Below are positions 43,839 through 52,790 of a DNA stretch of 64,000 nt, piece after piece. The stretch's first letter is position 1; each line of letters starts with the position of its first letter. The position numbers and the translations under genes are program-made. The notes beneath the pieces are model-generated. The model was not told the origin of the DNA and ran no database searches. It saw only the letters and a list, made by a program, of their open reading frames with translations. Origin of the DNA: CAVQGZ01 sp963714455 (GTDB taxonomy: Bacteria; Actinomycetota; Actinomycetes; Jiangellales; Jiangellaceae); NCBI GenBank assembly GCA_963714455.1, contig CAVQON010000015.1, positions 1-64,000 on the forward strand, written 5' to 3'.

Positions 43839-45935
43839 CTACACGTCGATGTTGGCGTGGTCGAGCCGGGCGGCGCCGTCGACGATGAAGTCGCGCCGGG
43901 GCGCCACCTCGGAGCCCATGAGCAGCTCGAAGACCTCTTCGGCGACGGCAGCGTCGGGCAGGGTGATGCGGCGCAGCAGGCGGTGGCGAGGGTCCATGGT
44001 GGTCTCGGCGAGCTGGTCGGCGTCCATCTCACCCAGGCCCTTGTAGCGCTGGATCGGTTCCTTCCAGCGCTTGTTCTTCTTCTCCAGGTCGCGCAGCAGC
44101 CGGTTCAGCTCGGCGTCGGTGTAGGTGTAGACGTACTTGTCCTGCCCCTTGCCCGGGCTGGTGAGCTCGACGCGGTGCAGCGGGGGGACGGCGGCGTAGA
44201 GCCGACCCTGGTCGACCAGCGGACGCAGGTAGCGGAAGAACAGCGTGATCAGCAGCGTGCGGATGTGCGAGCCGTCCACGTCGGCGTCGGTCATGATCAC
44301 GATCTTGGAGTAGCGGGCCAGGTCGAGGTCGAAGGTGCGTCCCGACCCGGCGCCCACCACCTGGATGATGGCCGCGCACTCGGCGTTGGAGAGCATGTCC
44401 GACACCGATGCCTTCTGGACGTTGAGGATCTTGCCGCGGATCGGCAGCAGCGCCTGGAACTCGGAGTTGCGGGCCAGCTTGGCCGTCCCGAGTGCGGAGT
44501 CGCCCTCGACGATGAACAGCTCGGTGCGGTCGACCTCGTCGGAGCGGCAGTCGACCAGCTTGGCCGGCAGCGCCGAGGTCTCCAGCGCGTTCTTGCGCCG
44601 CACCGTCTCCTTGTGCAGCCGCGCCGCCACGCGGGTCTTGGCCGCCGAGACGACCTTCTCCATCGCGGCCTGCGCCGGGGCCTTGTCGACACGCTTGGTG
44701 CTGGTCAGCCACGCCTTGAGCTCGGTGTCGACCACCCTGGCGACGATGCCGCGCACCGCGGACGTCCCCAGCACCTCTTTGGTCTGACCCTCGAACTGCG
44801 GCTCGGCCAGACGCACCGACACGACCGCCGACATGCCTTCGAGCACGTCGTCCTTCTCGATCTTGGCGTCGCCGGCCTTGAGCCGGCGGGCATTGACCTT
44901 CACCTGGTCTCGCAGGCACTTGAGCATCCCCTGCTCGAACCCAGCCAGATGGGTGCCGCCCTTCGGCGTCGCGATGATGTTGACGAACGAGCGCACCTCG
45001 GTCTCGTAGCCGGTGCCCCACCGCAGCGCCACGTCGACGAGACACTCCCGCTCGACCTCGGTCGGCGACATGTGGCCCTTGTCGTCCATCACCGGCACCG
45101 TCTCGGTGAACGTCCCCGAGCCGGTGAGGCGCAGCACCGGGGTGATCGACGGGTCGTCGGCCAAGAACTCCACGTACTCGCCGATGCCGCCCTCGTGCTG
45201 GAAGACCTGCTCGACCGGGGTGTCGCCGCGCTCGTCACGGATGTGCACCGCCAGCCCAGGAACCAGGTAGGACGTCTGCCGGGCGCGGGTCGCCAGCTCG
45301 TCGAACGTGACCTTCGCGTCCTTGAGGAACACCTGTCGGTCGGCCCAGAAGCGCACCCGAGTGCCGGTCACCCCCTTCTTGACCTTGCCGACCACCGCGA
45401 GCTCGGAGGCGTCGACGAAAGGCGCGAACGGTGCGTCCGGGCTCGGCCCGTTCGCCGGGTCGTCGAACGTGCCCGGCTCACCGCGCCGGAACGACATCGC
45501 GTACGTCTTGCCACCCCGGTCGACCTCGACGTCGAGGCGCGACGACAGCGCGTTCACCACGCTGGCTCCGACGCCGTGCAGACCACCCGAGGCGGCGTAC
45601 GACCCGCCGCCGAACTTGCCACCGGCGTGCAACCGGGTGAAGACGAGCTCGACCCCGGACAGGCCCGTCCGCGGCTCGATGTCGACCGGGATACCGCGAC
45701 CGTCGTCGCGCGCCTCGACGGAGCCGTCGGCGTGCAACGTGACGTCGATGCGCGAGCAGTGCCCGCCCAGGGCCTCGTCCACGGAGTTGTCGATGATCTC
45801 CCAGACGCAGTGCATCAGGCCGCGAGAGTCGGTCGACCCGATGTACATGCCGGGACGCTTGCGCACCGCCTCCAGTCCCTCGAGAACCGACAGGTGACGT
45901 GCGGTGTAGCTCTGCTCGCCGAGGGCCTTGGTCAC
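43839..45935 (-). CDS. parE: DNA topoisomerase IV subunit B
   Basis: 698 residues. The GHKL ATPase domain has EIIDNSVDEALGGHC, DDGRGIPVDI and ASGGLHGVGASVVNALS. The TOPRIM domain has LFIVEGDSALGTA and the metal-binding DADVDGSHIRTLL. The C-terminus has YKGLGEMDADQL. The length, and EGDSALG in place of the gyrase-type EGDSAGG, support ParE rather than GyrB. No intein is present here. TAGCCT (45947-45942) ends 6 nt before the GTG start, a clear leaderless pattern. It is convergent with parC rather than in an operon with it. Confidence 0.94.
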   Translation of the reverse strand: MTKALGEQSYTARHLSVLEGLEAVRKRPGMYIGSTDSRGLMHCVWEIIDNSVDEALGGHCSRIDVTLHADGSVEARDDGRGIPVDIEPRTGLSGVELVFTRLHAGGKFGGGSYAASGGLHGVGASVVNALSSRLDVEVDRGGKTYAMSFRRGEPGTFDDPANGPSPDAPFAPFVDASELAVVGKVKKGVTGTRVRFWADRQVFLKDAKVTFDELATRARQTSYLVPGLAVHIRDERGDTPVEQVFQHEGGIGEYVEFLADDPSITPVLRLTGSGTFTETVPVMDDKGHMSPTEVERECLVDVALRWGTGYETEVRSFVNIIATPKGGTHLAGFEQGMLKCLRDQVKVNARRLKAGDAKIEKDDVLEGMSAVVSVRLAEPQFEGQTKEVLGTSAVRGIVARVVDTELKAWLTSTKRVDKAPAQAAMEKVVSAAKTRVAARLHKETVRRKNALETSALPAKLVDCRSDEVDRTELFIVEGDSALGTAKLARNSEFQALLPIRGKILNVQKASVSDMLSNAECAAIIQVVGAGSGRTFDLDLARYSKIVIMTDADVDGSHIRTLLITLFFRYLRPLVDQGRLYAAVPPLHRVELTSPGKGQDKYVYTYTDAELNRLLRDLEKKNKRWKEPIQRYKGLGEMDADQLAETTMDPRHRLLRRITLPDAAVAEEVFELLMGSEVAPRRDFIVDGAARLDHANIDV

Positions 45936-46044
45936 ACGAGCAGGCTACGTCCCGGTGCCGACACGACCGACATTCGCGACACGCCCGAGCCCGGGTGTCG
46001 GCGAATACTTCGCCAGGAGCGAACCTCATCGGTTCAGATGACAC

Positions 46045-46071
46045 GGAACAACCCCGACGTGGTCTTATGTT
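46045..46071 (+). promoter_or_regulatory. SigR/SigH-like promoter before the DUF7455 gene
   Basis: GGAAC (46045-46049), a 19-bp spacer and GTT (46069-46071) match the GGAAY-N17-20-GTT pattern of SigR (Streptomyces) and SigH (mycobacteria), the thiol-oxidation and heat-stress sigma factors. An overlapping TATGTT could also serve the main sigma factor. Transcription would begin about 40-45 nt before the start codon of the downstream gene, which has a strong ribosome binding site. Confidence 0.4.
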
Positions 46072-46120
46072 GTACGTAGCGAACGAGGACGAGACGACGA
46101 ACCAGACTCAGGAGGCCGAC

Positions 46121-46330
46121 ATGACGACCGCAGTTGCCCCGCGCATCACGGCGCTCGACCGCTGCGACCGTTGCGGATCCCAGGCCTATGTCATGGTCCG
46201 TCTCGAGACCGGTGGCGAGCTGCTCTTCTGCGCCCACCACGCCCGCAAGCACGCCGAGGTGCTGCGCTCGATGGCCGTGGAGTGGGTCGACGAGACCGAC
46301 CGCCTCACCGAGGACTCCTCCACCCGCTGA
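46121..46330 (+). CDS. DUF7455 small zinc-binding-like protein
   Basis: 69 residues. RCDRCGSQAYVMVRLETGGELLFCAHHARKH gives a Cys2/Cys-His pattern (CDRC...CAHH) expected to bind one zinc. The C-terminal tail is acidic. Homologues are common in actinobacteria; their function is unknown. ATG 46121 has a textbook AGGAGG (46110-46115) 5 nt upstream, one of the few strong Shine-Dalgarno sequences in this window. A SigR-like promoter precedes it and a long hairpin (46349-46402) follows, so it looks like a single-gene, strongly and perhaps stress-expressed unit. Confidence 0.85.
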   Translation: MTTAVAPRITALDRCDRCGSQAYVMVRLETGGELLFCAHHARKHAEVLRSMAVEWVDETDRLTEDSSTR

Positions 46331-46348
46331 CCCGCGACGCTGACGCTG

Positions 46349-46402
46349 GGCGTCGGGGGACGATCGCGACACAGATTCGTGTCGTGGACTTCCCCCAACG
46401 CC
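46349..46402. terminator. Long interrupted hairpin after DUF7455
   Basis: GGCGT (46349-46353) pairs with ACGCC (46398-46402), GGGGGA (46355-46360) with TCCCCC (46391-46396), and, across a 6x6 internal loop, CGACAC (46367-46372) with GTGTCG (46379-46384) around the loop AGATTC. It starts 18 nt after the DUF7455 stop. It probably acts as a terminator or as an mRNA 3' stabiliser; there is no U-tract. Confidence 0.5.
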
Positions 46403-46434
46403 GACGCGTGAGAAGTGCGGCAGGCTAGGACGCT

Positions 46435-46914
46435 GTGACCGCGCTGACCGTCCTGACGGGCCTCGGGATCATCGTCGGCCTCGTCGGGACGGTCATCGTC
46501 ATTGTGCCGGGCATCCTCATCGTCTGGGGATCCGTGCTCGTCTGGGCGCTGCTCGGCGACAACGACTACCGGTGGTGGGTGGTGGCCTTCGCCACGGTCG
46601 CCCTGCTGGCCAGCACGGTGCTGAAGTACCTCGTGCCCGGACGCCGCCTGTCCGACGCGGGAGTCCCTGGCTGGACGCTCGCCGTCGCCGGCGTGGCCGG
46701 CATCGTGGGCTTCTTCGTCATCCCGGTCGTGGGCTTCTTCGTCGGCTTCGTCCTCGGTCTGCTCGGTGCCGAGCTCGTGCGGCTCAAGGACCTGTCGGTG
46801 GCCTGGCCGGCGACCAAGTCGGCACTCGGTGCCGTCGGCCTGTCGGTGGCGATCGAGCTCTTCGCCGGCATGCTCATCGCGACCGGGTGGGTCGCCGCGC
46901 TCATCGCCGCCTGA
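46435..46914 (+). CDS. DUF456 membrane protein
   Basis: 159 residues with four to five predicted membrane segments. The N-terminal half (GLGIIVGLVGTVIVIVPGIL) and the glycine-rich segment GFFVIPVVGFFVGFVLGLLGAEL are characteristic of DUF456, whose members carry glycine-zipper-like helices. Its function is unknown. GTG 46435 gives a start within the first membrane helix, as usual. It is convergent with the reductase gene with a 12-bp gap. Confidence 0.85.
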   Translation: MTALTVLTGLGIIVGLVGTVIVIVPGILIVWGSVLVWALLGDNDYRWWVVAFATVALLASTVLKYLVPGRRLSDAGVPGWTLAVAGVAGIVGFFVIPVVGFFVGFVLGLLGAELVRLKDLSVAWPATKSALGAVGLSVAIELFAGMLIATGWVAALIAA

Positions 46915-46926
46915 GCGGGCCGGCCC

Positions 46927-48222
46927 TCAGGTGAGCCGTCGGTTCTCGACGGTCATCCCCGCAGCCCGCAGCCGATCGAGCAGCGCGTCGCCGTAGGCCA
47001 CCGCAGGCGTGAGGACGCCGGTCGGGCGGTTCGTCGCCTCCTGCGCGGACGCCAGCACCTCGGCCAGCCCGGTCTGCGCCATCATCAGCGCCGTCGCCGT
47101 GTAGCCGGGGTCGCCCTGCGCCGCGACCTCCTCGACGTAGCGGGCGCCGGTGGAGGTGCGGGTGTGGATCTGCAGCCGAAAGCTGCCGGCCAGCCGGGCC
47201 TCCTCCGACGGCCCGTCGCCGGCGGGCGGCGTGAGCCGGCGGATCAGGCCGGACAGCGGGGCGCCGAGGGGGTTGTGTGTCAGCGCCCAGTCGGTGGCCT
47301 GCATGCCGAGGCCGCCGACGCGGGCGGCTGCCGCGCGCAGCGGACCGGAGCCGAGCCCGATCGACTCCTGGTAGCGAAGCTCGCGCCCGTAGCGGTAGTC
47401 GAGCAGGGCGTTGCTGCGCCGCACCATGCGGGCGTTGCCCGGGCCCAGCGGCAGGAACGGGATGACCCACTGCCCGGCCACCTCGTCGAAACGGGCGCCC
47501 GGCACGTCCGGCTGGGCGCCCAGGTCGGGCTCGGCGGCCCGGTCGGGACTCAGCGTGTACGGGTCGGCGAGGGCGACGCGCATCGTCGGGTCGTCACGCC
47601 TCGCCGCCATGACGCCGAGCAGCGACTCGACCGACCCGCCACCGAAGCCGCCGCTACCGCCGAGCAGCACGAGCGTGGTGTCGGTGAGCGTGCCGGCACC
47701 GTCTGCGGCGACACGGGCGGCAAGGTCGAAGACCCCGAGGTCGGACGGGATCGAGTCGTACCCGGCCGAGTGCACGATGCGGGCGCCGGTTCGCTGCGCC
47801 GCCGCGTGGTAGCGCTCGATGCTCTCCAGGATGAACGTCGACTCACCGGTCAGGTCGGCGTAGTGCGTGCCGAGCCGCGCGCAGGCCGCCACGACCGGGT
47901 GCCCGTACTCCACGTACGGCCCGACGGTGGTGAGCACCATGCGAGCACGCCGTGCCATGTCGTCTACGGCGGCTTGGTCGGCGGTGTCCACCACCAGCAA
48001 CGGCCAGTCCGCGGCACCCGGAAGCGTCGCACGGACAGCCTCGAGCCGCTGCGCCGACCGTCCGGCGAGGCCGATGCGCACGTGCGACGGCGCGTGCTCA
48101 GCCAGGTGGAGGGCCACGAGCCGACCCACGAACCCGGTGGCGCCGAGCACGACAAGGTCGAGCTCCCGGTCTTTCGTCGCGGCGCTCAGCTCAGCACGTC
48201 CTTGGTCGTGAAGCGGGCCCAC
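46927..48222 (-). CDS. Saccharopine-dehydrogenase-like reductase (trans-acting enoyl reductase family)
   Basis: 431 residues. The Rossmann fingerprint is LVVLGATGFVGRLVALHLAEH, then GRSAQRLEAVRATL, TTVGPYVEYGHPVVAACA and THYADLTGE, the pattern of the actinobacterial saccharopine-dehydrogenase-like family that includes mycobacterial trans-acting enoyl reductases for lipid synthesis. A glycine-rich segment (GGSGGFGGGS) follows near residue 200. True lysine metabolism is unlikely. The start is uncertain: GTG 48222 overlaps the ABC permease end by 37 bp, and there is no better ATG or GTG before the Rossmann strand. Confidence 0.82.
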   Translation of the reverse strand: MGPLHDQGRAELSAATKDRELDLVVLGATGFVGRLVALHLAEHAPSHVRIGLAGRSAQRLEAVRATLPGAADWPLLVVDTADQAAVDDMARRARMVLTTVGPYVEYGHPVVAACARLGTHYADLTGESTFILESIERYHAAAQRTGARIVHSAGYDSIPSDLGVFDLAARVAADGAGTLTDTTLVLLGGSGGFGGGSVESLLGVMAARRDDPTMRVALADPYTLSPDRAAEPDLGAQPDVPGARFDEVAGQWVIPFLPLGPGNARMVRRSNALLDYRYGRELRYQESIGLGSGPLRAAAARVGGLGMQATDWALTHNPLGAPLSGLIRRLTPPAGDGPSEEARLAGSFRLQIHTRTSTGARYVEEVAAQGDPGYTATALMMAQTGLAEVLASAQEATNRPTGVLTPAVAYGDALLDRLRAAGMTVENRRLT

Positions 48223-49055
48223 GCGAGCGTCAGGAACACCGCGGCGTAAGCCCCCTGCAGCGTGAGGTTGGCGACGAAGGAGTCCCAGACGATCGGCGAG
48301 CGCAGCAGATCGGCGAACTCCAGCCAGGTGTTGGTGAGCAGGAAGGGGTGCAACCAGTCCAGCTGCGACAGCCCACCCAGGATCTGCGCGGCCACCGCGA
48401 CCACGATCGTGGTCGCCATCGCTCCCACCGGCACGTCGGTGAGCGTGGAGACGAAGATGCCGACGCTGGCCAGGCCCACCATCGACAGGGCCGTGTAGAG
48501 AGTGAGCAGCCCGATCCGCACCGTGAGGTCGGCGGTGGTGAGTGCCCCACCGGACAGGCTGGCTGCGTCACCGGCGCCGAACAGGATGTTGCCCAGCACC
48601 AGCCCCACCACGGCCATCGATGCCGGCGCGAGCAAGCAGAACAGCATCACGACGGCGGTCTTGACGGCGAGCAGTCGCGTTCGCCCGGCGGGGGCGAGCA
48701 GCAGGTAGCGCAACGTGCCCTGACTGGCCTCACCGGCGATCGAGTCCCCCGCGATCACGGCCACGGTCAGCGGCAGGAAGAGCGGGATCGCCACCACGAT
48801 GGACGTCGCGGCGACGAAGGCACCCGACTGGGCGACCTGGTCGAGGAACGGTGGTCCCTCGCCGGGCTGTGGGGGGCCGGACGTCAAGGCCAGCGCGACG
48901 GCGATCAGGATCGGGATGGCCACCAGGGCCGCGAGCAGGGCCAGGGTGCGCCGACGTCGGAAGACGAGGCGCACCTCCGAGCGCAGCAGCCGACCGCGAG
49001 GAACGCGCGGGGCCGGGGCCGTCGCTGGGTTCGTCGTCGTGTCAGCCGGCGACAT
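48186..49055 (-). CDS. ABC transporter permease (ABC-2 type)
   Basis: 289 residues. A proline-rich cytosolic start is followed by about six membrane segments (TLALLAALVAIPILIAVALAL, SIVVAIPLFLPLTVAVIAG, AVVMLFCLLAPASMAVVG, IGLLTLYTALSMVGLASVG and others). SIAGEASQGTLRYLLLAPAGR is the conserved cytoplasmic loop that couples to the ATPase in the NatB/YhaP-type exporters. It overlaps the ATPase gene by 14 bp and forms an exporter of unknown substrate with it. Confidence 0.88.
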   Translation of the reverse strand: MSPADTTTNPATAPAPRVPRGRLLRSEVRLVFRRRRTLALLAALVAIPILIAVALALTSGPPQPGEGPPFLDQVAQSGAFVAATSIVVAIPLFLPLTVAVIAGDSIAGEASQGTLRYLLLAPAGRTRLLAVKTAVVMLFCLLAPASMAVVGLVLGNILFGAGDAASLSGGALTTADLTVRIGLLTLYTALSMVGLASVGIFVSTLTDVPVGAMATTIVVAVAAQILGGLSQLDWLHPFLLTNTWLEFADLLRSPIVWDSFVANLTLQGAYAAVFLTLAWARFTTKDVLS

Positions 49056-49983
49056 CGAAGCCCTCCCCCGTGATCGCAACGAAGCGGTCTTCGAGGCTCT
49101 GGGACTCCTGCACGAACTCCTGGACACGCACGCGGTCAGTGACCAGCGCGGCGACGACGTCCTCCGGCGCGTGCGCGTCGAGCTGGGCGGTGACGGTGTG
49201 CGTGTCGGGCACGGCCACCATGACCTCGGCCAGGCCGAGCCTCGTCATCGTCGCGGCGGCGGCAGCCGCGTCGGGCGTGCGCACGCGTACCGTCACCCCG
49301 GCGTCGGCGCGGAACTCGGCCAGCGTGCCCTGCGCGACGAGCCGGCCGCGGCTCATCACTCCGACGTGGCTGCAGATCTGCTCCACCTCGGCCAGCAAGT
49401 GCGACGACACGAGCACCGTGGCGCCGTCGTCGGCCAGCGAGCGCACCAGGGCGCGCACCTCGCGGGTGCCCTGCGGGTCGAGCCCGTTCGTCGGCTCGTC
49501 CAGCACCAGAAGGTCACGAGGACGCAGCAGGGCGCTGGCGATACCGAGGCGCTGCTTCATGCCGAGGGAGTAGTTCTTGGCCTTCTTGCCGGCGGCGGCG
49601 CTGAGGCCGACGCGGTGCAGGGCGTCGGCGACCCGCTGCGCACGCGTTCTGGGTTCGGTGCTCGGGTCGGCGGCGTCCAGGCGCGCCAGGTTGAGCGTGC
49701 CGGACAGGTACGGGTAGAAGGCCGGGCCCTCGACCAGCGCACCGACCAGCGGCAGCGCGTCGGCCAGCTTGGCCGGCACCGGGTGGCCGAGCACGCTGGC
49801 CTCTCCTCCGTCGGCCCCGGCCAGGCCCAGCAGCATGCGCAGCGTGGTCGTCTTGCCCGAGCCGTTGGGGCCCAGGAAGCCGTACACGGCACCAGTGGGG
49901 ACGGCCAGGTCGACGGCGTCGACCACTGTCTGCGACCCGAAGCTCTTGGTCAGGCCTTTCGTCTCGACAGCAAGAGGGCTCAC
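49042..49983 (-). CDS. ABC transporter ATP-binding protein
   Basis: 313 residues. Walker A GPNGSGKTTTLRM, signature YSLGMKQRLGIA, Walker B LLVLDEPTNGLDP and the H-loop SSHLLAEVEQ are intact. The C-terminal 90 residues form the regulatory domain typical of NatA/CcmA-type exporters. It starts at a GTGA overlap with the upstream LolA-like gene, giving the order LolA-like, ATPase, permease, reductase on one transcript. An envelope lipid or lipoprotein-related substrate is a reasonable guess from those neighbours, no more. Confidence 0.92.
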   Translation of the reverse strand: MSPLAVETKGLTKSFGSQTVVDAVDLAVPTGAVYGFLGPNGSGKTTTLRMLLGLAGADGGEASVLGHPVPAKLADALPLVGALVEGPAFYPYLSGTLNLARLDAADPSTEPRTRAQRVADALHRVGLSAAAGKKAKNYSLGMKQRLGIASALLRPRDLLVLDEPTNGLDPQGTREVRALVRSLADDGATVLVSSHLLAEVEQICSHVGVMSRGRLVAQGTLAEFRADAGVTVRVRTPDAAAAAATMTRLGLAEVMVAVPDTHTVTAQLDAHAPEDVVAALVTDRVRVQEFVQESQSLEDRFVAITGEGFDVAG

Positions 49984-51044
49984 TCGGCCGCGGCCGCGAG
50001 CACCTCAGGCGTCACCGCTCCGACCAGCACCCGACCGTCGTCGGCGAGCATCACCGACAGCAGTGCGGTGCTCAGCACCGAGCCGCCGTCAACGGGCTGC
50101 AGGACGTCCGGCGGCAGCATGGCCAGCGGGTCGTCGCCGGCAGCGTCCGCCGGCGGGGTCGTCAGGTCGGCGGGGAGCACGACGACGCTGGTCCAGCCCT
50201 CGCCGACGACGTTCACGTCCGGCTCGTCGCCCTGGCGGGACGGCTTGTCCCCACTGGGCTTGTCGCCCATCGGCTCGAGCTGCTCGACAGTGGCCCCGGG
50301 CGGGGTGCCGAGGGCGAACACGTCGGCTGACGGGGCGGTCGGGTCGAAGGCGGTGTACCCGACGTCGACCGCCGGGCTGCTCGCCCCGACCGCGGTGACC
50401 TGCACGCGCAGCACCGCCCCGGTCTGGGCGTCCACGGCCATCGAGGCCGACCCGATGAGCGTGCCGTCCTGCTGCGGCGTGAGGACGACCTCGTAGGCCT
50501 CGCGGCCGGCGACCACCGTCGGGTCACCCGCGGTCACCTCTGTCGTCGGCTCGACCGCGTCGAGCAACCACTGCGCGGCCTCGGCCGGGTCCGGCACGTC
50601 GCCGTCCCACGGCGCGGCCGGCTTGTCGGCGTCGTCGTACTCGGGCACCTGACCGGTGGTCAGCGTCGAGGTGGACGAGTCGAAGTACCAGAGGTCGTCG
50701 CCGTTGCGAATCAGCGTCTTCTCCCCCATCAGGGACGCGACCGAGGCGCGGGCGAGGTCGTCGCCGTCCTTCCAGACGCGCACCGTGCGCTCCTCCTCGC
50801 TGAGCCCGCCGCCACCCATGCTGGGCTCGCCGCCGAGGCCACCGAGCAGGGCGGTGGGGATCCCGAGATCGGTGCGCGCCACGACGGTGCCCGAGAAGGC
50901 CTCGACCTCCGCCTCAGCAGCCATCACGAGCACCTCTTGCGGTGTCTTGGCCGGCAGGTCGGCCGACGCGCCCGGGGCGAGCGCACCCACAGCGACCAGG
51001 GCCATCACGCTGCCGGGAACGAGCCAACGCACGGAGGACTTCAT
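49980..51044 (-). CDS. Secreted LolA/RseB-like lipoprotein-carrier-fold protein
   Basis: 354 residues. A signal peptide (MKSSVRWLVPGSVMALVAVG ... ASA) is followed by a domain of the LolA/LppX/RseB type: TPQEVLVMAAEAEVEAFSGTVVART, VRVWKDGDD, TLIRNGDDLWYFDSST, and REAYEVVLTPQQ, which is the antiparallel sheet pattern of lipid-binding or sigma-regulator proteins. A repeat GDKPSGDKPS lies in a flexible linker near 277-290. TACAGT (51056-51051) ends 6 nt before the ATG, so the operon promoter is leaderless. It may hand a lipophilic ligand to, or sense it for, the ABC exporter encoded next. Confidence 0.82.
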   Translation of the reverse strand: MKSSVRWLVPGSVMALVAVGALAPGASADLPAKTPQEVLVMAAEAEVEAFSGTVVARTDLGIPTALLGGLGGEPSMGGGGLSEEERTVRVWKDGDDLARASVASLMGEKTLIRNGDDLWYFDSSTSTLTTGQVPEYDDADKPAAPWDGDVPDPAEAAQWLLDAVEPTTEVTAGDPTVVAGREAYEVVLTPQQDGTLIGSASMAVDAQTGAVLRVQVTAVGASSPAVDVGYTAFDPTAPSADVFALGTPPGATVEQLEPMGDKPSGDKPSRQGDEPDVNVVGEGWTSVVVLPADLTTPPADAAGDDPLAMLPPDVLQPVDGGSVLSTALLSVMLADDGRVLVGAVTPEVLAAAAE

Positions 51045-51131
51045 GCGTCTACTGTACGTCGGCGCCAACCGCGGCGCCCGTTCGTGCCCGGCTGCCAGAC
51101 GCGACCGCGCCACGTCGACTAGAAAGGGGAC

Positions 51132-52766
51132 ATGCCCGACACCCCCCTCGTCTCCAGCCGTCCGCAGTGGGACGAGCTGCGCCGCTACGCCGACGCGCTC
51201 GAGCCCGTCCACCTGCGCGAGATGTTCGCCGACGACCCTGAGCGCGCCACGCGCATGACTCTCGAGGTTGCTGGCCTCACCATCGACTACTCCAAGCACC
51301 GCGTGGACGACGAGGCGCTCGCCCTGCTGCAGTCGTTGGCCGCGGCCGTCGACGTCGCCGCGGCCCGCGACGCCATGTTCGCCGGTGAGACCATCAACGT
51401 CACCGAGGGACGAGCGGTGCTGCACACCGCACTGCGGGCGCCGCGCGACGCCGTCATCGAGGTGGACGGTGCCGACGTCGTCCCCGACGTGCACGCGGTG
51501 CTGGACTCGATGGGTGAGTTCGCCGACGCCATCCGCGCCGGGGCCTGGCTGGGCGCCACGGGCAAGCCCATCACGTCCGTGGTCAACGTCGGCATCGGCG
51601 GCTCCGACCTCGGGCCGGCCATGGCCGTCCTCGCGCTGACCCCGTACTGCGACCCGGCCATCTCAGTGGGCTTCGTCTCCAACATCGACGGTGACGACAT
51701 GGCCGAGACGCTGCGCGGACTCGACCCCGAGACGACGCTCTTCATCATCGCCAGCAAGACGTTCACGACGCTGGAGACCATGACTAACGCGGCCAGCGCT
51801 CGTCGCTGGCTCACCGACGCCCTCGGGGAGGACGCCGTCGCCCGGCACTTCGTCGCCGTGTCGACGGCCGCGGACGAGGTCGCGGCCTTCGGCATCGACA
51901 CCGCGAACATGTTCGGCTTCTGGGAGTGGGTCGGCGGGCGCTACTCCATGGACTCCGCGATCGGGCTGTCGATCATGGTCGCGATCGGTCCGGCGGGCTT
52001 CCGCAGCCTGCTCGACGGCTTCGCCGCGATCGACGAGCACTTCCGCACGGCTCCGCCCGAGGCCAACGCCCCGATCCTGATGGCTCTGCTCGGCGTCTGG
52101 TACCGCAACTTCATGGGTGCGTGCAGCCACGCGGTGCTGCCCTACAGCCAGTACATGGACCGGTTCGCCGACTACCTGCAGCAGCTCGACATGGAGTCCA
52201 ACGGCAAGTCGGTCACCCTCGGCGGCCGGCGCGTCGACTACGACACCGGGCCGATCGTGTGGGGCACGCCCGGGACGAACGGTCAGCACGCCTACTACCA
52301 GCTCATCCACCAGGGGACGACGCTCATCCCGGCCGACTTCATCGGCTTCGTCCACCCGGGCAACGACATGGGCGTGCACCACGACCTGCTGATGGCGAAC
52401 TTCTTCGCCCAGACCGAGGCCCTCGCCTTCGGCAAGACCCGCGCCGAGGTCGAGGCCGAGGGGGTTCCGGCCGAGCTGGTCGAGCACAAGGTGTTCGAGG
52501 GCAACCGGCCGACGACGACGATCATGGCCGAGCGCCTCGACCCCTTCACGCTGGGGGCCCTGATCGCCCTGTACGAGCACAAGGTGTTCGTCCAGGGCGT
52601 GGTCTGGGGAATCAACTCGTTCGACCAGTGGGGCGTGCAGCTGGGCAAGGTGCTTGCGACCCGGATCGCCGCCGAGCTCACCGCTGAGAGCGACGTCGAC
52701 CTGAGCGCCCACGACTCGTCCACGGCGGCGCTGGTCACGAGATATCGGAGCATGCGCACCACCTGA
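51132..52766 (+). CDS. pgi: Glucose-6-phosphate isomerase
   Basis: 544 residues, normal for the family. It interconverts glucose 6-phosphate and fructose 6-phosphate in glycolysis and gluconeogenesis. Signatures are VVNVGIGGSDLGPAMA, IASKTFTTLETMTNA (phosphate-binding), GTPGTNGQHAYYQLIHQGT with the catalytic glutamate region nearby, and FDQWGVQLGKVLA with the catalytic lysine. ATG 51132 follows GAAAGGGG closely. It is divergent from the LolA-like operon, with about 87 bp between the starts. Confidence 0.95.
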   Translation: MPDTPLVSSRPQWDELRRYADALEPVHLREMFADDPERATRMTLEVAGLTIDYSKHRVDDEALALLQSLAAAVDVAAARDAMFAGETINVTEGRAVLHTALRAPRDAVIEVDGADVVPDVHAVLDSMGEFADAIRAGAWLGATGKPITSVVNVGIGGSDLGPAMAVLALTPYCDPAISVGFVSNIDGDDMAETLRGLDPETTLFIIASKTFTTLETMTNAASARRWLTDALGEDAVARHFVAVSTAADEVAAFGIDTANMFGFWEWVGGRYSMDSAIGLSIMVAIGPAGFRSLLDGFAAIDEHFRTAPPEANAPILMALLGVWYRNFMGACSHAVLPYSQYMDRFADYLQQLDMESNGKSVTLGGRRVDYDTGPIVWGTPGTNGQHAYYQLIHQGTTLIPADFIGFVHPGNDMGVHHDLLMANFFAQTEALAFGKTRAEVEAEGVPAELVEHKVFEGNRPTTTIMAERLDPFTLGALIALYEHKVFVQGVVWGINSFDQWGVQLGKVLATRIAAELTAESDVDLSAHDSSTAALVTRYRSMRTT

Positions 52767-52790
52767 CGTCGCACACCCTAGGATCACGCC

